64,000 nt of DNA from JADJLQ01 sp038251405 (GCA_038251405.1 JBBSBH010000012.1:79060-143059); one strand, 5' to 3'. Counted from the stretch's first letter, positions 45,563 to 55,605 are shown. The notes: generated by a model from the letters alone, not told the origin. Numbers and translations: made by a program.

Positions 45563-45610
45563 ATTAATAGTATGATAAAAAAATATAATATATCATTATT
45601 CGCAGGGTTA

Positions 45611-45645
45611 AATTTTTATTAGCTGGTTGATAATTTTTATTAGCT
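45611..45645 (+). repeat. 14-bp direct repeat in the glpD/glpK divergent region
   Basis: AATTTTTATTAGCT occurs at 45611-45624 and 45632-45645, starts 21 bp apart (two helical turns), just before glpK. It may be a regulator site; the regulator is unknown. Confidence 0.4.
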
Positions 45646-45670
45646 TGTGTTTTGATTAAAAAATCTTAAA

Positions 45671-47161
45671 ATGGGGAAATATATATTAGCATTAGATCAG
45701 GGTACAACGAGTTCGAGAGCGATATTGTTTGATGAAAAAGGGCTAATTCATGGAGTGAGTCAAAAGGAATTTACGCAACTATTTCCTCAGCCGGGTTGGG
45801 TAGAGCACGACCCGATGGAAATCTGGAATTCCCAGTTGGAAGTAGCAAGAGAAGTAATCTCAAAGAAAAAAATAAAGGCCGATCAAATTGCTGCCATAGG
45901 CATTACCAATCAAAGAGAAACTACCGTAGTTTGGAATAAAATCACCGGGCAACCTGTGTACAATGCTATAGTATGGCAAGATCGCCGCACTGCACCTATA
46001 TGCGAAAGATTGAAAAAAGATAACCTGGACGAATATGTTTCAGAAAATACAGGTCTTGTGATTGATGCTTATTTCTCAGGTACTAAGATCAATTGGATAT
46101 TGGACCATGTTCAAGGAGCCCGAAAACTAGCTGAAGAAGGTATGTTATTATTCGGCACCATCGATACGTGGCTCTTATGGAAGCTAACTGACGGAGAAGT
46201 ACACGCCACAGATTATAGTAATGCATCCCGCACTATGATATATAATATACGCGGACTCAACTGGGACAATACTATGCTCAAAACATTAGATATACCGCAC
46301 TCCATGTTACCGCAAGTAAAACCCTCCAGCGGACTATTTGGTATTGCAGGCGAATCGCACTTAGGAGAATCAATACCTATAGCCGGTATAGCAGGTGATC
46401 AGCAAGCAGCATTATTTGGTCAGGTGTGTTGGTCTCCTGGAATGGCAAAAAATACCTATGGTACTGGATGTTTTATGCTCATGAATACTGGTGATAAATG
46501 CATTCAATCACATCATGGGCTGCTGACTACCATTGCCTGGGGCATTGATGGAAAAGTCACCTATGCCCTGGAAGGATCAGTATTCAATGCGGGTTCAGCG
46601 ATTCAATGGCTTAGAGATGGCCTGGGTATTATTCAATCGTCGAAAGATTCTGAAAGTGCAGCAGCTTCAGTTAATGATACGGGCGGAGTATATGTAGTAC
46701 CTGCTTTTACAGGCCTTGGTGCGCCATACTGGGACATGTATGCACGAGGTAGCATTTTGGGACTTACCCGTGGCACCACCCGAGCTCATATAGTGAGAGC
46801 TACTTTAGAATCTTTGGCTTATCAAACCCGTGATGTACTGGATATCATGTCTACTGAGTCAGGTATAGAATTATCCGATCTCAGAGTAGATGGCGGTGCC
46901 TCGGCGAATAATTTTTTAATGCAATTTCAGGCAGATCAATTGCAAGCCAAAGTGGAACGACCAACTATCATAGAGACTACTGCTTTAGGCGCGGCATATT
47001 TAGCAGGTTTGGCAGTAGGTTTATGGACAAAGCCTGAGATACAATCTCAATGGCTCAAGGAAGTTACTTTCGAACCCAGGATAGAGGCTGCTGAGGCGAA
47101 CAGCTTGTATAGCGGGTGGAAAAAAGCTGTTAATAGGAGCTTGGGATGGGCCGAGAAATGA
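45671..47161 (+). CDS. glpK: Glycerol kinase (GlpK)
   Basis: A 496-residue FGGY-family kinase that phosphorylates glycerol to sn-glycerol-3-phosphate with ATP. N-terminal LALDQGTTSSRAILFD (phosphate-binding), GITNQRETTVVW, NASRTMIYNI and the later KNTYGTGCFMLMNTG are all family hallmarks; the ATP-binding DGGASANNFLMQF is at about 411-423. Length is standard. Together with divergent glpD it forms a two-gene glycerol module. Confidence 0.97.
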   Translation: MGKYILALDQGTTSSRAILFDEKGLIHGVSQKEFTQLFPQPGWVEHDPMEIWNSQLEVAREVISKKKIKADQIAAIGITNQRETTVVWNKITGQPVYNAIVWQDRRTAPICERLKKDNLDEYVSENTGLVIDAYFSGTKINWILDHVQGARKLAEEGMLLFGTIDTWLLWKLTDGEVHATDYSNASRTMIYNIRGLNWDNTMLKTLDIPHSMLPQVKPSSGLFGIAGESHLGESIPIAGIAGDQQAALFGQVCWSPGMAKNTYGTGCFMLMNTGDKCIQSHHGLLTTIAWGIDGKVTYALEGSVFNAGSAIQWLRDGLGIIQSSKDSESAAASVNDTGGVYVVPAFTGLGAPYWDMYARGSILGLTRGTTRAHIVRATLESLAYQTRDVLDIMSTESGIELSDLRVDGGASANNFLMQFQADQLQAKVERPTIIETTALGAAYLAGLAVGLWTKPEIQSQWLKEVTFEPRIEAAEANSLYSGWKKAVNRSLGWAEK

Positions 47162-47222
47162 AGGGAACATTAAAATACAAATAGTCTTTCTATCCTTAAC
47201 CTAAACTTACTCATATTCAACT

Positions 47223-48524
47223 ATGACATCTAACAAAAAAATAGGCCTGGCTACCGCTACATCCCTGGTAGTAGGCAATATGGTGGCATCAGGAATATTC
47301 ATGTTACCCGCTACCCTGGCAATGTATGGCAGTATAAGCTTATTAGGCTGGGTATTATCGGGAATCGGAGCAATGGCTCTAGCTTTAATCTTTAGCTGGC
47401 TGTCTCGAATTATGCCTTTGGCACAGGGTGGTCCTTATGCGTATAGCCACGCAGGCATGGGCGAGTTTGCCGGATTTTGGGTAGCCTGGACTTATTGGAT
47501 TAGTGTTTGGTGTACTAATGCCGCTCTTGCCATTGCTTGTGTAAGTTATCTCACCACATTCTTTCCTATATTAGGTTCAAGTGCGGTAGCTTCTGTCTTT
47601 ACCGGATTAGCATTGATTTGGTTTTTGACCTGGTTAAATACCACTGGATTAAAAAATGCCGGCGCCATGCAATTGATTACTACTATTGCCAAAATAATTC
47701 CGCTCGCTTTGATTTCCATTGGTGGTCTGTATTATTTGAATGGAGCGCACTTTGAAATTTTTAATCGTACCAGCGATACTTCTATATCCGTACTGGTGAA
47801 AGTAACCACACTCACTTTCTTTGCCTTCCTGGGACTGGAGTGTGCCACTATCCCAAAAGACATTGAAAATCCGGAAAAAAATATTCCCAAAGCCACAAAA
47901 TATGGGACTATCATCAGCACCCTGATATATATACTCGCTACCATAGCCGTCATGGGCATCTTACCCCCAGAAGTATTGTCCAGCTCTAAAGCACCGTTGG
48001 CTGATGCAGCCAGTACTATCTGGGGACCGTGGGCAAAATATTTGATTGCTGCAGGAGCGGTGATTTCGACTTTCGGTGCATTAAATGGGTGGATATTGAT
48101 GCAGGGCCAGGTACCCGCTGCAGCTGCCATAGATAAGTTATTACCTACTATTTTTAGTAAAGAAAATAATAAAGGAACTCCTGTGTTCAGTCTTGTAATT
48201 TCAAGTGTCTTAGTATCCTTTTTAATGTATTTTAATTACAATAAATCATTAGCGTCTGCCTATGAGTTTGCCGTATTACTTTCCACTTTAGCAGTTCTAA
48301 TACCATATCTTTTCTCCATTATCTCCTACATTATATTGGCTTTTAAAAATGTAAATTATCCATTAAAACCAGTACACATTATCACGGCTATACTTGCTTT
48401 TGTGTTTTCTGTTTGGGCTGTGGTCGGCTCAGGCGCGGAAATTGTATTTTGGGGATTCATATTTATGTTAGCTGGTCTCCCCATCTTTGCGCTAATGAAA
48501 ATTCAAGGAAAAGGAAAAGTGTAA
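47223..48524 (+). CDS. APC family amino-acid antiporter (AdiC/PotE-like)
   Basis: A 433-residue permease with about 12 membrane helices. The TM1 motif GNMVASGIFMLP is the APC substrate-binding loop, followed by GPYAYSHAGMGEFAGFWVAWTYW, characteristic of AdiC/YjdE-type arginine:agmatine antiporters, and GLECATIPKDIENPEKNIP near TM6-7. The substrate is likely arginine or another cationic or neutral amino acid. The arginine-deiminase-like enzyme two genes downstream supports arginine. Confidence 0.85.
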   Translation: MTSNKKIGLATATSLVVGNMVASGIFMLPATLAMYGSISLLGWVLSGIGAMALALIFSWLSRIMPLAQGGPYAYSHAGMGEFAGFWVAWTYWISVWCTNAALAIACVSYLTTFFPILGSSAVASVFTGLALIWFLTWLNTTGLKNAGAMQLITTIAKIIPLALISIGGLYYLNGAHFEIFNRTSDTSISVLVKVTTLTFFAFLGLECATIPKDIENPEKNIPKATKYGTIISTLIYILATIAVMGILPPEVLSSSKAPLADAASTIWGPWAKYLIAAGAVISTFGALNGWILMQGQVPAAAAIDKLLPTIFSKENNKGTPVFSLVISSVLVSFLMYFNYNKSLASAYEFAVLLSTLAVLIPYLFSIISYIILAFKNVNYPLKPVHIITAILAFVFSVWAVVGSGAEIVFWGFIFMLAGLPIFALMKIQGKGKV

Positions 48525-48553
48525 TTTTAAACCCTGATTCTCTAATCATTATT

Positions 48554-49195
48554 ATGAAAGTAGGTTTACTATTTATTTTAGTTTTACTCGTATCAGCAAA
48601 TGCTTGTGCACCAAAAATTTATCAAGCCCCTGATTTTGAAAAAAATACAAGAAGACATAAACTGGTAGCCGTTCTCCCTGCCAATGTCAGTCTAAAGCTT
48701 CGTCCCAATCAGATGAAAAAAATGACTCAGGAGCAAATTGTGGATGAAGAAATGAAGACAGGTTACGAAATCCAAAATGCAATTTATGGCTGGCTGTTGA
48801 GAAGATCGGGTAAGTTTGCCTATACGGTACGTTTTCAGGATGTCACCAAAACAAATAGTATACTTAAAGAAAGTGGAATAGAATATGCAGACATTCCATC
48901 TAAAGACAGGGCCAAACTCGCGCAAATTCTTGGCGTAGATGCCATCATTCAAGATCATACATCTATGGAAAAGCCCATGTCGGAAGGAGCAGCTATTGTT
49001 TTGGGAGCATTACTAGGGTTTTGGGGTTCTACGAACCAGGTAATGACCAATATAGACATTCACGATGGTGATTCAGGGGATCTACTTTGGAAATTTGATT
49101 ATCACTTATCAGGAAGTGCCGGATCTACACCAAATCAATTGGTAAATGCGCTTATGAGAAGTGCAGCAAGAAAATTCCCTTACCAAAAAAAGTAA
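48554..49195 (+). CDS. Putative lipoprotein, DUF799/GNA1162-like
   Basis: A 213-residue lipoprotein (start at MKVGLLFILVLLVSANAC, Cys18); the longer frame overlapping the permease is rejected. The region KLAQILGVDAIIQDH and the following WGSTNQVMTNIDIHDGDSGDLLWKFDYHL resemble the CsgG/DUF799 nucleotide-independent fold of outer-membrane-linked lipoproteins. It sits between the antiporter (29 bp after it) and the amidinohydrolase gene (12 bp before it), so it is likely co-transcribed; its link to amino-acid metabolism is unexplained. Confidence 0.78.
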   Translation: MKVGLLFILVLLVSANACAPKIYQAPDFEKNTRRHKLVAVLPANVSLKLRPNQMKKMTQEQIVDEEMKTGYEIQNAIYGWLLRRSGKFAYTVRFQDVTKTNSILKESGIEYADIPSKDRAKLAQILGVDAIIQDHTSMEKPMSEGAAIVLGALLGFWGSTNQVMTNIDIHDGDSGDLLWKFDYHLSGSAGSTPNQLVNALMRSAARKFPYQKK

Positions 49196-49207
49196 ATAAT
49201 TATTTTA

Positions 49208-50110
49208 ATGAAGGCAAGGCAAACCACACATTCAGAATATGGCAAGATCAAATCTATCCTCATCAAGCCTTGCAAAAATGCTTTTGTTTCGCAAGACAAA
49301 ATCAATACTGAGTGGAAAGAGTTAAATTTCTTAGAGGCTCCAGACTATATTCTGGGAATGGAGGAATATTTAATATTTGAATCTATTCTCCAAGAAAATA
49401 TAGACAAAATATACGAACTACCCTTTCATGATGAGGCCAACCTTGATTCCATCTACTGTAGAGATGCTTCCATAGTTACGGATCATGGATTGATACTCTG
49501 CAATATGGGTAAAGATTTGCGTAAAAAAGAGCCTAGCCTAATAAAAGAATTTTGCAATACAAATGAAATTTCCATTCTTGGTCAGATTGAAAGCCCTGGC
49601 ACCCTTGAAGGTGGCGATACTGCCTGGATAGATGAACAAACGTTAGCAGTAGGACATACTTATCGAACAAATAAGTCAGGAATCGGTCAATTAAAGAAAC
49701 TATTAGCAGCCTTTGAAATAAATGTAATTACGGTAGAGCTTCCCCATTACAGAGGCATGCATGATGTTTTTCATTTAATGTCTATATTCAGTCCTGTCGA
49801 TCGGGATGTGGCTGTAGTTTATTCTCCATTGATGCCAATAGCTTTTCGAAATGAATTATTGGATAGAGCCTGGCATTTGGTAGAAGTGCCGGAAAACGAG
49901 TTTGAAAGTATGGGCTGCAATGTATTGGCAATGAGTCCTCGCAATTGTGTTAATATAGCTGGAAACCCGGTAACGGAAGAAGGCATGATTAAAGCTGGCT
50001 GTAAAGTCACTTCCTATGAAGGTAGAAATATCTCTTACCTGGGTGGTGGCGGCCCCACTTGTCTGACCAGGCCTTTGATCCGGGAAATTACAGATACGGG
50101 TTTTGGCTAA
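49208..50110 (+). CDS. Arginine deiminase superfamily enzyme (DDAH/amidinotransferase-like)
   Basis: A 300-residue pentein-fold enzyme. Motifs: IYCRDAS (Asp-containing), LEGGDTAW, HDVFHLMS with the catalytic His, and the terminal GGGGPTCLTRPL containing the nucleophilic Cys. This set fits dimethylarginine dimethylaminohydrolase or related arginine/citrulline-forming enzymes and lacks the longer domain of bacterial ArcA. The upstream AdiC-like antiporter suggests it processes imported guanidino amino acids. Confidence 0.88.
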   Translation: MKARQTTHSEYGKIKSILIKPCKNAFVSQDKINTEWKELNFLEAPDYILGMEEYLIFESILQENIDKIYELPFHDEANLDSIYCRDASIVTDHGLILCNMGKDLRKKEPSLIKEFCNTNEISILGQIESPGTLEGGDTAWIDEQTLAVGHTYRTNKSGIGQLKKLLAAFEINVITVELPHYRGMHDVFHLMSIFSPVDRDVAVVYSPLMPIAFRNELLDRAWHLVEVPENEFESMGCNVLAMSPRNCVNIAGNPVTEEGMIKAGCKVTSYEGRNISYLGGGGPTCLTRPLIREITDTGFG

Positions 50111-50113
50111 TCA

Positions 50114-51580
50114 TTATTGCACAATCAATTTCTGAGTAGTAATAGCTTCCTTGGCTTTGATTTGCAAAATGTAGATTCCGCTTGTTAGATTATCAGTAGG
50201 AAGAGATTCAGAAACCAGAAAATTATTATTCTGTTGAACAATTCTTCCATTTATGTCAAATACTTTTAATTCAACTTTATCAAAATTATCTGGATCTACT
50301 CTGGAAAATTTGATGGGTTGCCCTGATACAACCGGATTAGGGAAGGCCTGAATTTTATTGCTTTCTGTTTTAGAAGAATTAATAATTGTGGTAGCAACAT
50401 TATTTGAATTTAAAAACAGGAAACTTCTATTAACCCTGCCTACTACACCTACTGCCGCAAATAGACTTCCATCGTCATTCAAGGGCACTACATGCGTGAG
50501 TACGACAGAAGTGGTAACATCAGGATTAGTAATAGTAAGCGCATCAATAAATTTTGCTTGCACACCATTAAGATCCAGCCTGAGTACAAGCGATGAGACT
50601 AGGGAGCCATCAAACGAAAAAGTCTGTTTTCTATATCCCGCAATTAAAAATCCATTTTTTGCAAATTCAATACTATTAATACTCCTATCTGCAAAAGGAT
50701 CATTAAGGGCAACTGCTGCGAGCTGTCTACCATCTGATTCTCCAAATGTCAATACTGTAGCTACATAATAAGTTGGATCCTGAGGCAATCCTCTTAATCC
50801 TATTCCGATATAGATCTTTCCTTGGTGATAATTTATGCCACCTCCAGTGACACCTCCTAATGTATTGGTTCTCAGTTTCCAAATCACCTTTCCAAGAGTA
50901 TCGAAATGATAAATGGTAGCAGTATCAGTAAATGAATGATACACAAATGTGGCAAAACCCATGGATGTGGCGCAGGCACGTACTGGAAATTCATACAAGC
51001 AATCGTCACAGCTATTAATAGTAGTAGTCCACAAGGTGTCCAATTGACGATTAAATGCAGCGATATAAGTATCTTCATAAAATTGATCCCTGCCAGCTGT
51101 GGCTATCAACACTACACTATTTTTCATTTTTACTAATGATGGATTTATCAATGTAGGATTTATAGAATCATTTCCACTTACCAATTTTTTACTTATTATG
51201 ACATTCAATCCTGTATCGACTCTAAAAACTATCACTCGATATAAACTGTCCTTCGAGGCGCACTTACTGCACTCGCCTGCAACAATTACCGAGCCATCAT
51301 CATCTAATACCATATCTCTGAATCTCACTGCACTGCCCTGTCCGCTGGTAGGAAAGATGCGCATAATTTCTTTCCCTTGATTTGAGACTTTCATCAGGAT
51401 TCCCTTGCTATTCCATTCACCTGCCCAAATTATATTTCCGCCTGGTAAGACAACTAATTTACTTGCACGACTGATATCTTTATTCAATTCGCCATATATA
51501 TGTAAAGAATCCTGCTGGCCAAATGCGGGCATACAAATGTGGAAAAATAAAATATAAAAGCAGCGTTTAAAAATCCTCAT
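50114..51580 (-). CDS. Exported beta-propeller-like protein with T9SS type A sorting domain
   Basis: A 488-residue protein with a signal peptide (FYILFFHICMPAFGQQ). The middle is rich in beta strands with recurring blades (GNIIWAGEWNSKGILMK, DDDGSVIVAGECS, GFLIAGYRKQ), like a delta-60 or propeller repeat. The C-terminal 80 residues (IQAFPNPVVSGQPIKFSR ... NGRIVQQNN ... SGIYILQIKAKE) are a T9SS type A sorting domain, so it is exported and surface-attached. Function unknown. It is convergent with the arginine-deiminase-like gene, 4 bp apart. Confidence 0.88.
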   Translation of the reverse strand: MRIFKRCFYILFFHICMPAFGQQDSLHIYGELNKDISRASKLVVLPGGNIIWAGEWNSKGILMKVSNQGKEIMRIFPTSGQGSAVRFRDMVLDDDGSVIVAGECSKCASKDSLYRVIVFRVDTGLNVIISKKLVSGNDSINPTLINPSLVKMKNSVVLIATAGRDQFYEDTYIAAFNRQLDTLWTTTINSCDDCLYEFPVRACATSMGFATFVYHSFTDTATIYHFDTLGKVIWKLRTNTLGGVTGGGINYHQGKIYIGIGLRGLPQDPTYYVATVLTFGESDGRQLAAVALNDPFADRSINSIEFAKNGFLIAGYRKQTFSFDGSLVSSLVLRLDLNGVQAKFIDALTITNPDVTTSVVLTHVVPLNDDGSLFAAVGVVGRVNRSFLFLNSNNVATTIINSSKTESNKIQAFPNPVVSGQPIKFSRVDPDNFDKVELKVFDINGRIVQQNNNFLVSESLPTDNLTSGIYILQIKAKEAITTQKLIVQ

Positions 51581-51756
51581 AGCTAAAAGGTATTTGCTTT
51601 GAAGGTAGGTAAAAATTGATCAGTTTATAAGAAAAATCTCCGGATTTAAACTTGAATTATAAAAATTAATTAACTGATATTAAATCAAAAAATTCTAAAG
51701 ACACTTAGCTAAAAAGTAGCTCCATTTCATGAATAAATATTATTTAGGTTTACAGA

Positions 51757-52659
51757 ATGAAAAGTTATTTTTCCATACTACTTATTAGTTATTGCTTTCA
51801 TATCTCTGCACAAAATACGAATAGAGTCATCCATCTTTTTCCTCCTGGCACTACCTTATTGGCAAATATTCCATATGCAAATGATACTTTGAAAAAACAT
51901 CGGCTTGACATTTATATTCCTGCAGATGCGAAAGGGAGTTTACCATTGGTTATATGGTTTCACGGTGGAGCCTGGCGCACGAACGATCAATGCGGTGATA
52001 TGTCTTACATGAAAAATACGATCTCCGCGATATTAAATCATGGCTTTGCATTGGCTTCTGTTGATTACCGTTTTAGTACTCAATCTGTCTTTCCACAGAT
52101 AGTGCAAGACTGTAATCAAGGCATCGAGTTTTTATATCAAAATGCGGCTAAATATGGTTTCGATAAAAATAAAATTGCATTGATGGCCTTCTCAGCTGGC
52201 GGTCATCTGGCTTGTCTCACGGCTCTTTCACAAAACAATAAGATGATGTCATTTATCGCTTCAGGATGTAAAAAGTCATTTAAGATAAAAGCAGTGCTTG
52301 ATTTTTATGGCCCATCTGAGCTGATAAGTCACATAAAGCCCGAAGAAGAATCTGATCCCAATAGCCCTATCACAAACCTACTTGGGGCTTCTCCAATTGA
52401 CAGACCCGACCTTGCAAAAATTGCCAGCCCTGTTACCTATGTAGATAAGGATGACCCGCCATTTCTCATAGTCAATGGCGAAAAAGATGAGTCCGTATCA
52501 TATCTCCAGTCAAAACTTCTAGGGTCATATCTTACACTCGTCGGCGTAAAAAATGAGGTAGTAATAGTAAAGGACGCTCCACATTATGGAGAACAATTTG
52601 ATGTCGATCTGGTAAAAAATAAAGTGATTAACTTTTTAGAGGAGAATCTGAAGAAATAA
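51757..52659 (+). CDS. Alpha/beta hydrolase (BD-FAE/esterase-like), exported
   Basis: A 300-residue esterase-type hydrolase with a short signal peptide (MKSYFSILLISYCFHISAQ). HGGAWR is the oxyanion-hole motif; the nucleophile Ser is in AFSAGGHLA; a late Asp (NGEKDESV) and His (DAPHYGE) complete the triad. It is likely to act on an ester-bearing glycan or lipid. It stands alone, 35 bp before an ABC permease gene on the same strand. Confidence 0.85.
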   Translation: MKSYFSILLISYCFHISAQNTNRVIHLFPPGTTLLANIPYANDTLKKHRLDIYIPADAKGSLPLVIWFHGGAWRTNDQCGDMSYMKNTISAILNHGFALASVDYRFSTQSVFPQIVQDCNQGIEFLYQNAAKYGFDKNKIALMAFSAGGHLACLTALSQNNKMMSFIASGCKKSFKIKAVLDFYGPSELISHIKPEEESDPNSPITNLLGASPIDRPDLAKIASPVTYVDKDDPPFLIVNGEKDESVSYLQSKLLGSYLTLVGVKNEVVIVKDAPHYGEQFDVDLVKNKVINFLEENLKK

Positions 52660-52693
52660 AGTCTGCATCGGAGGGTAAGCTTACCTTTACACT

Positions 52694-53902
52694 ATGTTTG
52701 CATTGCCCATATCCAGGCGATATCTATTTGGTAAAAAATCAACCAATGCGATTAATATCATTTCAGGTATTTCAGTTCTTGGTATTGGCATTGGAACGGC
52801 GGCACTGATATTAGTAATGTCTGTACTAAATGGATTTGAGCACTTGATCAAAGGATTGATTAATTCATTCAATCCAGACCTTAAAGTTACCCTTGTAGAA
52901 GGAAAGACTTTTGAAAACAAATCTGAGGTATATACCAAATTAGTAAAACTGGAAAATGTACTGTCCGTAATTCCTTTCCTGGAAGAAACGGCATTGCTTG
53001 AATACAAAGGTGTAAATGATTTTGCCACATTAAAAGGAGTGGATTCTACTTATCTGAAATATTCAGGACTTTCGGACAAAATGGACGAAGGTAAGTTTGA
53101 GTTAAAGAATGAATTGGGAAATACGGCAGTAGTGGGTATTGGAATCAGAAACAAACTGGCCATTAGTGTCGACGACCCTTTTGCATACCTTACGGCTTAT
53201 ATGCCAGATCAGGCTGGAAGTACATTTAGACCATTTAAGAAACGCTCATTAAATCCTGTAGGCGTATTTAGTGTTCAACAAGATTATGACAATAAATATG
53301 TTTATGTAGACCTGCAATTCATGCAAGATCTGGTTGGAAAAGAAAGACAAATAACGGGCTTTGAAATTCGGCTTAAAAACTATGATCAAAAAAATAGTAC
53401 TCAAAAGGAAGTTCAAAACATTCTTGGAGGGAACTTTAAAGTGTTGGATAGGTACCAGCAGGATGCTTCATTTTACAAATTGATGAAATTGGAAAAATGG
53501 GTTTCATATGCTATATTATCTTTTGTACTGATTTTGGTAGCCTTTAATATAGAAGGTGCTCTTTGGATGATCGTTTTAGATAAGAAAAAAGACATCCTGG
53601 TATTGAAAGCAATGGGTATGAAAACGGGTCAGGTGAAAAACATTTTCCTCAGCACAGGAATGTGGATAGTGGGGCTTGGTATTGTGATGGGATTTTGCAT
53701 GGCTATCGTACTCTACTTTCTACAGCAAAGATTTGGCATTGTACCTATGTCAGAAGGCTTTTTAGTAGACCGATATCCAATTCAATTGCTGTGGTCAGAT
53801 TTCTTTATTGTAGCAGTAACCGTTGCCGCAATAGGCTTTATTGCATCATTCTTTCCAGCACGCAAAGCTTCTGCAATAAACGAACAAATCAGATATGAAT
53901 GA
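52694..53902 (+). CDS. LolC/LolE-like ABC transporter permease
   Basis: A 402-residue permease. RRYLFGKKSTNAINIISGISVLGIGIGTAALILVMSVLNGFEHLIK at the N-terminus (read in parts) is the LolC/E signature; a roughly 230-residue periplasmic domain precedes three helices with MIVLDKKKDILVLKAMGMK. It likely belongs to the lipoprotein-release complex, whose ATPase (LolD) is encoded elsewhere. A TACCTTTA promoter-like octamer lies 4 nt before the start codon, suggesting a near-leaderless message. It ends at a hairpin terminator. Confidence 0.88.
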   Translation: MFALPISRRYLFGKKSTNAINIISGISVLGIGIGTAALILVMSVLNGFEHLIKGLINSFNPDLKVTLVEGKTFENKSEVYTKLVKLENVLSVIPFLEETALLEYKGVNDFATLKGVDSTYLKYSGLSDKMDEGKFELKNELGNTAVVGIGIRNKLAISVDDPFAYLTAYMPDQAGSTFRPFKKRSLNPVGVFSVQQDYDNKYVYVDLQFMQDLVGKERQITGFEIRLKNYDQKNSTQKEVQNILGGNFKVLDRYQQDASFYKLMKLEKWVSYAILSFVLILVAFNIEGALWMIVLDKKKDILVLKAMGMKTGQVKNIFLSTGMWIVGLGIVMGFCMAIVLYFLQQRFGIVPMSEGFLVDRYPIQLLWSDFFIVAVTVAAIGFIASFFPARKASAINEQIRYE

Positions 53903-53915
53903 TGTTGTATTAACA

Positions 53916-53950
53916 AAAAAAGATCATTGCATTACGCAACAATCTTTTTT
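53916..53950 (+). terminator. Hairpin terminator after the LolC/E-like gene
   Basis: The stem (53916-53930 with 53936-53950) has two mismatches and a 5-nt ATTAC loop; the right arm ends in six T's. It lies 13 bp after the permease stop codon. Confidence 0.65.
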
Positions 53951-54113
53951 CTAGTGACTTGAAATAGTAAAATTTGGGGTTTATAAAATAGGATAGCCAC
54001 ATACTTTGTCAAACCTCACTTTTATTGAATGTAACCAGATTAAAAAAGGTCGCCCTTAAAAGGTATTTTTTTTATTCTTTTTTAAGAAAATATTTGGAGT
54101 CAATTATAATATT

Positions 54114-54935
54114 ATGAATATCAGTCAATTATTAAATAATTTTGAAGAGCTAGATAATGTATCGCCGTTGCTTTTCATTGGCCATGGCTCGCCTATGAAT
54201 GGAATTGAAATTAATGATTTTAGTCAGACCTGGGCTCGACTGGGTAAAGAAATACCTATTCCCAAAGCGGTGCTTTGTATTTCAGCACACTGGCTCACAC
54301 AAGGAACTGCTATCACTGCTATGCCTTATCCCAGAACTATTCATGATTTTGGAGGATTCCCACAGGAATTGTTTGATGTAAAATATCCAGCTCCTGGAAA
54401 TCCGGTGCTCGCCGAGCAAACTAAAAACCTAATTCAAAAAACTAATGTGCATTTAGATCATGATTGGGGCCTTGATCACGGTACCTGGAGCGTGACAAGG
54501 CATATGTATCCAAACGCAAATATTCCAATATTGCAACTCAGTATTGATTACCACAAGCCGCCGCAGTTTCATTACGAATTAGCTCAGGAATTGAAAATCC
54601 TCAGAAAACGAGGAGTACTGATCATTGGAAGTGGTAATATGGTTCATAATCTTGGCATGGTGGCCTGGAATAAACTTTCTGATATATCCTATGGATACGA
54701 TTGGGCTATTGAGATGAATGAAGTCTTTAAAGACAAAATAAAAAGTGGTGATCACGTAGCTTTGATCGACTATTTCAATTTGAATAAAGCCTCAAAACTT
54801 GCGGTGCCTACTCCTGATCATTATTATCCATTATTGTATACTTTAGGCGTGGCCAATACCAAAGAGGAACCACATTTTTTTAATGATGTATTAGTAGGTG
54901 GATCATTGACTATGACTGGGGTGAAATTTGGGTAG
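54114..54935 (+). CDS. ygiD: 4,5-DOPA dioxygenase extradiol (YgiD family)
   Basis: A 273-residue LigB-superfamily non-haem ring-cleaving enzyme. FIGHGSPMNGIE and CISAHWLTQGTAITA near the N-terminus, then DWGLDHGTWSV and GSGNMVHNLGMV, hold the conserved metal-binding His and Glu residues. It oxidises catechol-type substrates such as DOPA, though physiological substrates in bacteria are often unclear. It is isolated: a terminator lies upstream and the REP array begins about 55 bp downstream. Confidence 0.92.
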   Translation: MNISQLLNNFEELDNVSPLLFIGHGSPMNGIEINDFSQTWARLGKEIPIPKAVLCISAHWLTQGTAITAMPYPRTIHDFGGFPQELFDVKYPAPGNPVLAEQTKNLIQKTNVHLDHDWGLDHGTWSVTRHMYPNANIPILQLSIDYHKPPQFHYELAQELKILRKRGVLIIGSGNMVHNLGMVAWNKLSDISYGYDWAIEMNEVFKDKIKSGDHVALIDYFNLNKASKLAVPTPDHYYPLLYTLGVANTKEEPHFFNDVLVGGSLTMTGVKFG

Positions 54936-55170
54936 GTGTGGTTGGTTTTTTCCCGTTTAAATTTATTTTGTAGAACTTCTTCTTATCAAAGCTTATCGGG
55001 ACGCTGCCCCTTTGGAATGAGATTTTATTTGCTGAGACCAAGCAGCAGAGATGTGTACTATTTGTAACCTAAAGAAATTCAAAACCATAAGTCGTCTATA
55101 GCTGAAAAACAGCAGCGCTGCGTGCTCTTTGTAACCTAAAGACCGAGCTAAGCTAGAGGTGCAGCGCACC

Positions 55171-55287
55171 GTAATATTGAATTTCATCTTCAGCTCGTAA
55201 AATACTTCTCATATTGTGGTGCTCTGCACCTTGATACCAGACCGAATTACATATTACAAAGATTTTCGGGGCGCTGCCCCTTTCGGA
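55171..55287 (+). repeat. 117-bp direct duplication, copy A
   Basis: This segment matches 55489-55605 with about two substitutions. It carries a GGTGC-TCT-GCACC and a GGGGC-GCT-GCCCC hairpin. Confidence 0.75.
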
Positions 55288-55488
55288 ATGATACTTTATT
55301 TGCTGAGACCAGGCAGCAGAGCTGCGTACTATTTTTAACCTAAAGACATTCAAAACCATAAGTCGTCCATACATGAGATTTTCGGGGCGCTGCCCCTTTT
55401 CGGAATGATATTTTATTTGCTGAGAATAAGCAGCAGAGCTGTGTGCTTTTTAACCTTAAAACATTCAAAGCTAGAGGTGCAGAGCACC

Positions 55489-55605
55489 GTAATATTGAAC
55501 TTCATCTTCAGCTCGTAAAATACTTCTCATATTGCGGTGCTCTGCACCTTGATACCAGACCGAATTACATATTACAAAGATTTTCGGGGCGCTGCCCCTT
55601 TCGGA
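55489..55605 (+). repeat. 117-bp direct duplication, copy B
   Basis: This is the second copy of the segment at 55171-55287, 318 bp away. Confidence 0.75.

Noticed and set aside
48413..48553. Longer N-terminus for the DUF799-like lipoprotein
   Set aside because: It overlaps the permease gene by over 100 bp and would bury the lipobox signal peptide.
50358..50768. 136-residue ORF antisense to the T9SS protein gene
   Set aside because: Opposite strand to a gene with clear repeats and sorting domain.
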